DNA of 10,305 nucleotides, from the NCBI GenBank assembly GCA_027596945.1, contig JADGJH010001384.1, forward strand, positions 1-10,305. The letters run 5' to 3'. Position numbers and translations under genes: made by a program. Of the stretch, positions 1 to 6,724 are shown piece by piece. The stretch's first letter is position 1, and the number at the start of each line of letters is the position of its first letter. This stretch comes from Physocladia obscura. Taxonomy: Eukaryota > Chytridiomycota > Chytridiomycetes > Chytridiales > Chytriomycetaceae. The notes beneath the pieces are model-generated. The model worked only from the letters and a program-made list of their open reading frames with translations, was not told the DNA's origin and ran no database searches.

Positions 1-182
1 GAATAAAAGATGCTTCAAAAGAAAAATGGTTTGAAAGCAGTTGGAAAGCTGTTAGAAATCAGTTAGAAATCACTTGAATTATTCTTGAGTTGTTGAAATT
101 AATAAATGCTTGAGAAAACTCTAGAAAATTCTTTGAGAAAATTAAATTGAATTTCTAATTTACATCAGATTCCAACATATTT
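1..182. other. AT-rich non-coding stretch
   Basis: No coding frame is supportable here. The only structure seen is a short imperfect tandem pair of an 11-bp unit containing GTTAGAAATC at about 50-71. The stretch is probably eroded repeat DNA like the rest of the left flank. It contains no CpG by hand count. Confidence 0.5.
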
Positions 183-252
183 TACTTACCTCCAGAGCAT
201 AAAAAATGCTACCTAGCTACTTTTGGTGCATAGCCAGGGTTCAAACACCTCC
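183..252 (+). repeat. 70-bp dispersed repeat, copy A, with hairpin
   Basis: This copy aligns without gaps to 1083-1152, exactly 900 bp downstream and in the same orientation. By hand count about 51 of 70 positions match, and about 17 of the 19 differences are transitions. It contains a perfect 5-bp stem, AGCAT (196-200) and ATGCT (206-210), around a loop of five A. The shared tail holds TAGCCAGGGTT. The family is unknown. It may be a short interspersed element, a MITE, or an end of a larger repeat whose two ends are these copies. The strand given is arbitrary. Confidence 0.7.
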
Positions 253-1082
253 TGTATCCATAGCAGGCAAAATTTCTTACCACTTGTGAGATTCTCACAT
301 ACTGGTTGAGTTTGTTCAAAACTCCTTGACTTTCTCTGACAATTATCTTTGTAAATATTTATTATTTATATTCTGTATATGATTTTATTTATTTATTGGT
401 TGTCTGTTTGGTTCTTTTGGAGTATTCATGTTTTTGGTTTTCTTATTAATTGTTTTGTTTTTCTTTGGGTTTTGGAGTTGAAATAATAAATTGAAGATGT
501 TCTGAAAAATGGCGTGTTATTTGCAGGATGCAAACAACTCTGCAAGGCCAGTGGTGCATCAAGCTCAACTGGTGTCTCTGCACCATCTTCCACCATGAGA
601 GTGACACTTGGGGCTGTTGTACTGGACTCACAGCAGCCCAAAGGATAAGTGCCAGTCTTTTCTTTACACCCCTTCCACCCCTGCTTTCCATGACACTCGG
701 GACAGATCTAGCAACGCTGTGGAATGAGTTAGTGGATATCCTTTTTACTGCACCATCCCCTGGATGGCGTATTCCCCAGGACTAGGAGACGTCAGTATCA
801 CCAGAAATGGAGTGGATCACCTGATGATTGGACCAATAAATACAAGCTTGTGAAGAGAAGTTTACCCCCAGGTGATAGGACATGGTCAGGCAACCAGGGC
901 AATGAGTGATGAGGCAGCTCTAGATGCTTGCATTGACAGAGTTTAGCCTGAGTGTAAAGAGGAGGGTTCTTGTTGCTGGTGGCACCAGAACAAGGACTTG
1001 GTATCTTAATGGGAAAAAAGAGAAAACATTGTGTTTGTATTTATTAACAATACTTACCTGTTTCTATTTGTTCTATCTATTC
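253..1082. other. Unassigned stretch between the two 70-bp repeats
   Basis: About 830 bp lie between the direct copies. The part from about 490 to 1010 is less AT-rich than its surroundings and has several frames of 60-85 codons on both strands (for example minus 426-641 and plus 528-785). None has a recognisable domain and they overlap one another, so none is called as a gene. The stretch could be the internal part of a repeat bounded by the 70-bp motifs, or unrelated sequence. An AT-rich tract covers about 345-500. Confidence 0.4.
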
Positions 1083-1152
1083 TATTTATCTCCAGGGCAT
1101 AAAGGATGCCACTTGACTATTCTCGGGACCTAGCCAGGGTTTAGACATTTCC
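1083..1152 (+). repeat. 70-bp dispersed repeat, copy B, with hairpin
   Basis: This is the partner of 183-252. The hairpin is kept as GGCAT (1096-1100), a five-base loop, and ATGCC (1106-1110). Relative to copy A the outermost pair has changed from A-T to G-C on both sides, so pairing is conserved. Similarity fades soon after the shared TAGCCAGGGTT block on the right, and on the left within a few bases. Confidence 0.7.
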
Positions 1153-1246
1153 CAAGTTCATTTTGGACCTATTCCCAATGCTTTGCTGTGGCGAGTTTCA
1201 ATTATGTAATGCAGATGTTGCAGGGTCAATGACTCTCCAGTGCTTA

Positions 1247-1335
1247 CCAGCTTCAGCTGATGCCAGCTTTTGCTGATGGACCAGCTTTTGCTGATGGACC
1301 AGCTTTTGCTGATGGACCAGCTTTGAGTTGATGAA
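1247..1335. repeat. 18-bp minisatellite
   Basis: Three perfect copies of CCAGCTTTTGCTGATGGA occupy 1263-1280, 1281-1298 and 1299-1316. A degenerate copy precedes them (from about 1247) and another follows (1317-1335). The unit is a multiple of three, so on the minus strand it reads as a repeated SISKSW hexapeptide inside an open frame at 1158-1397. That frame has no recognisable domain, so I treat the array as non-coding slippage sequence. Confidence 0.9.
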
Positions 1336-2157
1336 CTGGCCTTGAGCCTATGACCAAGCTTTTGCTTGATGATCTTGCAAACTGCAATGAGACACACTGA
1401 CTACCTATGGTGAATTGCAATCCTTCAATGCATGTTTTATGGTCTTGTTCTTAACCTATTGCTGCTAACCAGCTTTGGCAAATGTACCAAGCCATACTCA
1501 ATAGCCATAGTAGCTACAATGAGAAATAAATAAGCCTGATATCTGAAATATAAAATACATCCGCTATGCTGTACATTTATACAAATAATCATGCAAATAG
1601 CAAGTTTTTGCTCTGTTTCCTTTTCAAACTCCAAGACAGCTGGCCTTGGAGCCTTCAACTTAGCCACTGTTATTTTCTCTTTGTCTTGAAGAAACCACAT
1701 GTTTGTAGGATTCAATGGAGAGACTGCCTAGGGCATGGCTGATTTCCCAAAGAAGCAGTAGATTTGAAATCAGCATTAATGAATGCTGACAAAGCCAGTA
1801 GTGCTACATCTCCTTGCTGTACAGTCCAAAGTTCATTTCCACAAGAATGTAAAACTTTAAGAATTTTCTCCAAATCACTGGCCAAATCAATAATTTACTT
1901 ATTATACAAATGTAAATTCATCCATGAACTTTAGTAGAAAAGACACAGATAGTTTTAGTTTTGGAATTGGCACATTGAAGAAAGGGAAAAGTTGGTGGCG
2001 ATTCTTTCAGTATCAAAAATTTAACATACAATACAATTGATATTGAAAGGTTTTTTGATTTTGTTAGTTATTGAGCTGATCACCTCAAGCACAAATAGGT
2101 TCATAAATTTAAATCTGTTTTGAAGTTTTTGTAACTGTTTGAACTTTTGGATATAAA
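1336..2157. other. Unassigned AT-rich stretch, possible transposase N-terminus relic
   Basis: There is no supportable gene. A minus-strand frame at 1437-1715 (92 codons) includes APRPAVLEFEKETEQKL. Its spacing of charged and hydrophobic residues loosely recalls the start of the CENP-B-type helix-turn-helix of pogo-family transposases. The match is weak and the frame is broken on both sides. The rest is AT-rich with only two CpG. Confidence 0.25.
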
Positions 2158-2219
2158 CAATTATTGTACATCTGACATCTGCAATCTGTCAACATGCTGA
2201 TGTTTGTACAACACAATTG
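2158..2219. repeat. Imperfect inverted repeat (hairpin)
   Basis: The outer arms CAATT (2158-2162) and AATTG (2215-2219) pair. Next come TTGTACA (2164-2170) with TGTACAA (2205-2211), then ACATC (2175-2179) with GATGT (2199-2203), separated by small bulges. The loop is about 19 bases. It could be the core of a tiny inverted-repeat element or a chance fold in AT-rich DNA. No flanking target duplication was recognised. Confidence 0.4.
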
Positions 2220-2400
2220 TCAGACCTGTTTAGTTGATGTAGGCTTTTTTTTTATCAGACTGGAATAAATAATTGAATAACTTATTTGCTTGTCATATCA
2301 TGATACATATGGCTTAATTCTACTTATAAAATTTGTGGTCTAAAATAAGTATTAATTCACTAATATGAAATTGTATTTTAGTACAAATATTAATTAAAGA

Positions 2401-2440
2401 ATAAAAAAATACCAAAAGGAATAAAAAAATACCAAAAGGA
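2401..2440. repeat. 20-bp perfect tandem duplication
   Basis: ATAAAAAAATACCAAAAGGA occurs twice head to tail (2401-2420, 2421-2440) and is followed at once by a run of ten A. The exact match makes it a recent slippage product compared with the surrounding decayed sequence. Confidence 0.9.
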
Positions 2441-2957
2441 AAAAAAAAAAACTGTGTAGATAACCAATTTCCTGTCAAATTATTTGCACAGAACCTTGCT
2501 CAAATCCAGGAGACTGTTCCATGTGAATTGTCATTTGACACAGAATTTTTTGCTGACATTTTGGAGAATTCTGCACCAGTTTGTTATTCTGAAGATTAAC
2601 AAATGGTGTATTAGAGTTTTTTAGAGTTTTTTAGGGTTTTTCTGTTTTTTTTTTGATTGAGCTCTGTCAGCTTGGCAGCTTTTTTTTCGTTTGCATTTTG
2701 CAAAATGAGTGTATTTTTTAAACTGAAATTTTTTGTAATCCAAACAGAACACAAATTAGTTTATTGAATAAAGAGCAACAACACTGCATTGAATTGACAC
2801 CTGCTCTACAGTCTAATGAAGCACTCCATCTTGCAAATGAGCACATTTGAGGTCCAAGAGTTTGAAATAGCCAGATCTTCAGAGAAATCACCAATTTGGT
2901 TACAAAAAGCCATTCCGTATTGGAGTCATCACAAATTGTTGGCAGTCAGCCTGAAAT
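2441..2957. other. Unassigned stretch with 10-bp repeat
   Basis: Apart from the three-unit repeat at 2611-2640 and several T runs (about 2643-2690), nothing is recognised. A short plus-strand frame ending near 2599 reads plausibly as protein, but has no start and no domain. Confidence 0.35.
2611..2640. repeat. Three 10-bp units, TTAG(A/G)GTTTT
   Basis: TTAGAGTTTT occupies 2611-2620 and 2621-2630, and TTAGGGTTTT occupies 2631-2640. The last unit contains the telomere-like string TTAGGG, but the period is 10, not 6, so this is not a telomere array. Confidence 0.85.
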
Positions 2958-4019
2958 ATTGACTGAGGCAGCCAGAAAAATCTATAATCAAGTTGGGAAG
3001 CATCCAGAATGATCCCACAGGAACAATACTTTCACAGATATTAAAGAAGAGGCCTTTATTTTGTTTTTACACACCTGAGCCATGTTCCACTACCAAATGT
3101 TGGTTTTGAGCAGTGAATTGCTGCTGATGGCTATGGCTTAAAAAATTTAATCAATGTTGAGATGTGTGTCAAGTTACAAAATGACAACTCACAGTCAAAT
3201 GAGCTTGTGATTCAATCCATTGAATGTCCAACTGAACTTTGCAGTGAAAGTGGTCAACTCACAAGTTTTATTCTATTCATAACAGTTGGTGGAGAGAGAG
3301 TCATGGATGTGTTTGTTATACTGCTGAAATATGGTAACTTTGTCTTACCTGAACAAGAAGCAAGACTGCACTGAGATGACATCATGTAAGCGTTTTTTGT
3401 GTATAATGAAACTGGGATCTTGACTGACACACAGTGGAAACCTGTTTTGGAGAAGTTTAAGCTTGTTTGATCAAATTTCATCCAAGGCATTACACCTGTT
3501 TTGATTTGTGATTATCTTGGCATTCACAAAACTTTTGATGTGCTTACCTCGTGTTTCAAGCTTGGTATTAAAATTTTCCTCCTGCCACCAGACACAGCTC
3601 ACTTCCTGCAGCTGCTGGATTCATTGATATTCAGTAATATGAAAAACAAGATATGTTATTTTTACCAGCAAAGATGCAGTTTTTCAACAGATTCCCTGGG
3701 CAAACTTGGGGAAGAGCTGATTTTGATAGCATTAGAATCCCAATCCTGCCTGTCATCAAAGATTATCATGTTGGTCTTTTGTCGCAAAGGAATATATTTG
3801 TTCAATTCAAAATAAATTATTAAAGCAGCAATGGAAAATGTCAACACAACATCAGCTGAAGTACAAACTGCACAAAATACTGCCAAAGCAATTGCAAAAG
3901 TTCACAGCAACTTGGTTGTTGGATTATCTGGGATAAAGCTGCCAATAAAGCCAGATAAGTTAATGAAAAAAATCAAACTTCCACTTTTGGAGTTTGACAA
4001 CTGCAACAGCAGGCTCTAG
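2958..4019 (+). pseudogene. Decayed pogo-like DDE (DD35D) transposase
   Basis: The catalytic part lies in one reading frame from about 3114 to 4019, interrupted by stops at 3372, 3387, 3468 and 3813. The diagnostic block is at 3495-3660: VLICDYLGIHKT, then LLPPDTAHFLQLLDSLIF. It matches the second and third catalytic aspartates of the DDE_1/pogo-Tigger family, whose usual form is LP.(N/H)T.H.LQPLD. The two Asp codons are at 3510-3512 and 3618-3620, with 35 residues between. The first Asp is probably in AADGYG (3126-3128). A charged tail follows (3831-4019). In another frame, about 3025-3075 resembles the FT-E-E start of the DNA-binding domain, so a frameshift and probably an internal deletion lie near 3110. 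In such transposases the enzyme cuts and pastes the element in the nucleus. No terminal inverted repeats were found. The copy is dead. Confidence 0.72.
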
Positions 4020-4060
4020 ACCACTTTTGGAGTTTGACAACTGCAACAGCAGGCTCTAGA
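3981..4060. repeat. Perfect 40-bp tandem duplication
   Basis: The 40 bases at 3981-4020 are repeated without a single difference at 4021-4060. The unit lies at the end of the transposase frame, and each copy ends in CTCTAGA. Because 40 is not a multiple of three, it shifts the downstream frame. The stop (4017-4019) is inside the unit, so the duplication itself did not kill the frame. It could instead be an assembly artefact. Confidence 0.95.
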
Positions 4061-4266
4061 AGAAAAGAAAATTAAGGCTGATGTAATTGCAAGCAAACAA
4101 AGATATCATTGTCAGGCAAAAATTGCTTGTTCAGTCAAAAAAATCTTGAAACAATGATGAAAAATTAAACAATGAAAGATGCTCAATTAAATACCACAAT
4201 GGAACAAAATGGAAATTTCATTGCTTCAATTGAAAAGGAAAAGAGATTGAAAAAAAAACAATTTGA
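4061..4266. other. AT-rich linker after the duplication
   Basis: Lys-rich fragments in several frames (for example about 4072-4150) suggest the remains of a coiled tail of the preceding transposase, but stops interrupt them all. Nothing else is seen. Confidence 0.3.
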
Positions 4267-4650
4267 TTGACAGAAAGAAAATACAGAAAAAAAGAACAGA
4301 CCAAAAGAAAACCATGTCTAAAGCTAAAACAAAGACTCTGCAGTACTTTTACAACCAATACCAGTACCAATCATAGAAAGACAAAATTTTCGAAAAAATT
4401 TCCAGTTTTGGAATTTGGACTGTTATTACACTTCAGACACATCAAAATGAAAACCGAGACTGAAGGAATTGCTTTTTCCTACAAAGACAAAGATCACGTG
4501 AAGTTTGTTGAAAATTTACAGGACAAGGCCAGGTATCTCAAATATTCCATAGATGTGAAGGAGCGCGACCCCAACAATCAAACAGCAGCTGCTTTTATCA
4601 TCAAAAGAGTCTTCTATCCCAGGCAGCATTCCCTATATAGTCGCTTGTAA
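4267..4650 (+). CDS. Unrecognised Lys-rich frame, probably a relic
   Basis: This is an open frame of 127 codons with no recognisable domain. The first half is extremely rich in lysine and arginine (KYRKKEQTKRKP and similar). The second half (about residues 60-110) has a more ordinary composition, with KDKDHVKFVENLQDKARYLK. The assumed start may not be ATG, since upstream sequence in the same frame is short. The frame runs across the point where CpG content begins to rise (about 4440-4620), so it may be a composite of repeat and unique sequence, not a real gene. It could be a tail of the pogo-like element, a fragment of another transposon, or chance. There is no evidence for expression. Confidence 0.25.
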   Translation: MTERKYRKKEQTKRKPCLKLKQRLCSTFTTNTSTNHRKTKFSKKFPVLEFGLLLHFRHIKMKTETEGIAFSYKDKDHVKFVENLQDKARYLKYSIDVKERDPNNQTAAAFIIKRVFYPRQHSLYSRL

Positions 4651-5187
4651 AACCGGCTTCCCCCTTTATGTGCGGCTAACAGAACTTTGTTATATATTCA
4701 ATCTAAGTTAATATAGTTAAGTATATTATATTACCTAATAACACTTCATAAGGTATAATTTCACAAGGTTCAGATATATACGCAAAAGCAAGTTTGTAAG
4801 TTTCTCTCCGCAGGTAGTATCCCGGTATAATTCCGGTTTGAAAGCCCACCGAAACGTGACTTGTCATTGGATCACTTGGATCATAAGTAAGGATCCAGCC
4901 ACAGCGAGGGTTCTATACATATCTCCTTACGGTTACTCATTGATAGAAGCCTTATGCTTAACTGAGATAATATCACATATGATTACTCTTTAAAGTTGAA
5001 AGGGTTATATACAATTCAAAGGAACTACACTCATTATGTTATAAATGGTATAAGGACTTTGCGTATAACTATATTAAAACATACACAGCACATTAGCCTA
5101 TGAATTAACAAAGTACCCGTTGCAGAGCAGACTGGGGTTAGTTACATCAGTTGTCGCAAACAATCATTCTCCTCTGCTAGTCATTAC
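4651..5187. other. Intergenic stretch 3' of the 2EXR gene
   Basis: About 540 bp have no supportable gene. The sequence is AT-rich but has normal CpG (13 between 4651 and 5187 by hand count), unlike the region to its left. It was examined as a solo LTR (TG at 4646 and 4669), but no matching end with a target-site duplication was found. Confidence 0.45.
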
Positions 5188-5193
5188 TTTATT
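5188..5193 (-). terminator. Candidate poly(A) signal of the 2EXR gene
   Basis: AATAAA on the minus strand lies about 50 bases past the stop codon of the 2EXR gene, a reasonable distance for a fungal 3' UTR. Fungal poly(A) signals are loose, so position and exact match are the only support. Confidence 0.4.
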
Positions 5194-5243
5194 TTTGAGA
5201 CAGAAACTACAAATCTAACAGAACTTGCAGTCCTTCTGTCATA

Positions 5244-6062
5244 TCATACCCACATGTATTTCTCGGTCATATCGTTCCATGAGCTCCAGCGATAAGGACA
5301 AGCCAGCCAAACTATATGCTCCTTGAGCGCATCTACAATCGTAAATTCCATTTTACCCTCAGCCAATGATGATGGCAGTTGTGTTTTCAGAAACTCTACT
5401 AAATTCTTTTGGTCACTGCTTTCCATCTCTGTAGCCACCAGCCCAATACTCTGCCAACTTGCAAACTTAGAGAAACCACCAGTCCATCTAAGATCGCCAT
5501 TGGATACAAGCAATACCTCTCTCGGCGTCCCAAAGCATCTGAAGAACTCTGCGTAATCCGTCGCCGGCCACTTCCCACACGCGCAAAACTCCCTAATGCC
5601 ATGTCTGACCTGCCAGGTTTTCGGCCTCTCCTTCCACTCTACAAGATCCTTCGGGAGGTCTTTAACGCCGTATTCTATTGCAACCTTATCGAATGCCGCA
5701 ATCGGGTACGCCAACGATCCATCATCGTTGCAGGCACTTTTTAATTCAGTAGCTATCATCCTCCCTACTGCATAAAGAGATATATATAGCGTATCTAACT
5801 TGGGATGTATGAACGTTGGACCGAATGCAACGAAGATAAATTTGCATATATCGCGAGATTCTTTGCAAACGGCAAAGAGGCTGGGAAGGTGCGTATGTAA
5901 TTGTTTCTTGGGCCCTCTACTTGCTCCTAGAGGCCTTAGATTTGGGGGAAATGGGACGCCTGCGTCGACACCTAGTTGAAGAATTCGCGCCTCGAATGTA
6001 TTCTCGTATATCTTCAGCCGCATCTCCTTTGGCAGCTTCGGAAAGAGATGGAATGCGGACAT
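5244..6062 (-). CDS. 2EXR-family protein, intact
   Basis: This is a complete intronless frame of 272 codons. The N-terminus carries the 2EXR signature: F-P-K-L-P at residues 7-11, the first ExR as E13-M-R15 in LPKEMRLKIYE, and the second as E68-S-R70 in FAVCKESRDIC. The block FIHPKLDTLYIS (85-96) corresponds to the usual hydrophobic strand after the second motif. The C-terminal half has many Trp and no recognised domain. Length fits the family. No signal peptide or membrane segment is visible, so it is probably soluble and intracellular. The biochemical role of 2EXR proteins is not established; they are often found in large families in filamentous ascomycetes. The start was chosen because the motif begins at residue 4 and an A stands at -3. 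The gene has normal CpG, many codons ending in G or C, and no nonsense codons, in contrast with all neighbours. This suggests it is functional or recently so. Confidence 0.88.
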   Translation of the reverse strand: MSAFHLFPKLPKEMRLKIYENTFEARILQLGVDAGVPFPPNLRPLGASRGPKKQLHTHLPSLFAVCKESRDICKFIFVAFGPTFIHPKLDTLYISLYAVGRMIATELKSACNDDGSLAYPIAAFDKVAIEYGVKDLPKDLVEWKERPKTWQVRHGIREFCACGKWPATDYAEFFRCFGTPREVLLVSNGDLRWTGGFSKFASWQSIGLVATEMESSDQKNLVEFLKTQLPSSLAEGKMEFTIVDALKEHIVWLACPYRWSSWNDMTEKYMWV

Positions 6063-6196
6063 CGTAGTTAGTTGGGTGGTAAGTAAAGTGTACAGGAGAG
6101 GATTTGCAGTTATGAAGCTTCTCGGCCCAACAGAGCAGGGAAAACAGGGCTAGAAGCCAGCTAGTCTATAACTGTACTAGGCCAGGGTAAATATAG
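6063..6196 (-). promoter_or_regulatory. Probable promoter and 5' leader of the 2EXR gene
   Basis: Read on the minus strand, a TATA-like CTATATTTA (6196-6188) stands about 130 bases before the ATG. The last 40 bases before the start are rich in C and T (including CCACCCAACTAACTACG), as is common in fungal leaders, and A is at -3. No specific factor site is recognised. Confidence 0.35.
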
Positions 6197-6197
6197 A

Positions 6198-6612
6198 TCA
6201 AAATACAGTAAAGATCCAATAGTGTTCGGAGGATGTCGGTAAACAGAAATCTTCCGGTAGATACGTGTAGCCACAAAACAGGGGTAGCTTTTTCTCTCGT
6301 TTCAGTTTTTCTGTCATAACAGTCTTCGTGGGTGGCTCGATTCGTGCACTGCGCCCCACCTGTACGACTCCCAGAATCGCCACCAACGAGGCGCCCAATA
6401 CTGCCACAACGTACCCTCTTCGCTCAATCGCCGCAGTGAACAACAAAAACGACTGCAACCAGCGCTCGCCTAATGGCGGTGCGGCCGCAGCAGACGCACA
6501 AGCGGACTAGCCAGACGAGGGATGCGATATGCGAGCGCTGCAGCAACGAAATCGACGGCAGCTTCTTTGCGAGCCTGGAAAATTGGCGAGAAAGACAGAG
6601 GTGTATCATCAT
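6198..6612 (-). pseudogene. Possible broken or spliced small membrane-protein gene
   Basis: Two overlapping minus-strand frames look coherent. The first starts with two ATGs at 6612 and 6609 and encodes a Ser/Arg/Lys/Leu-rich N-terminus with no acidic residue (FSRLAKKLPSISLLQRSH), like a mitochondrial presequence. It runs to 6424. The second runs, without an ATG, from about 6504 to a stop at 6198. It encodes ERRGYVVAVLGASLVAIL then GVVQVGRSARIEPP, which has a strong single membrane segment. The two frames are offset by one base, so they could be one gene split by a short intron or a frameshift. I do not recognise the family. The CpG density is the highest in the window here, as in the 2EXR gene. 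It may equally be a GC-rich promoter region with chance open frames. Confidence 0.25.
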
Positions 6613-6724
6613 CAACAAAAACAAAAACAACTAGCATAAAGAACAAGAAAAAACTCGAAGTTTTTCAATATATTGTCTTTTTGCTGCAAAATGTCTTTTT
6701 TCTGAGAAATTCCATTTTGTAATT

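Noticed and set aside
225..255. tRNA or SINE B-box-like GGTTCAAAC near 239
   Set aside because: No cloverleaf and no convincing A box; copy B of the same repeat does not keep the B-box consensus.
426..785. Small proteins on either strand at 426-785
   Set aside because: The frames overlap on both strands, have no domain, and some lack an ATG start; chance open frames are more likely.
1263..1316. CRISPR-like array
   Set aside because: The 18-bp units are directly adjacent with no spacers, and the context is eukaryotic.
2611..2640. Interstitial telomere repeat
   Set aside because: The period is 10 bp and only one of three units contains TTAGGG.
1..4440. Classic RIP (CpA to TpA) as the cause of the AT-rich flanks
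   Set aside because: CpA remains common throughout while CpG is almost absent, so the main loss is at CpG. A minor RIP-like contribution is not excluded.
4646..5165. Solo LTR beginning with TG near 4646 or 4669
   Set aside because: No CA end with a matching 5-bp target duplication was found, and there is no second copy in the window.
5323..5744. Plus-strand frames opposite the 2EXR gene
   Set aside because: They are shadows of the intact minus-strand gene and carry no domain.
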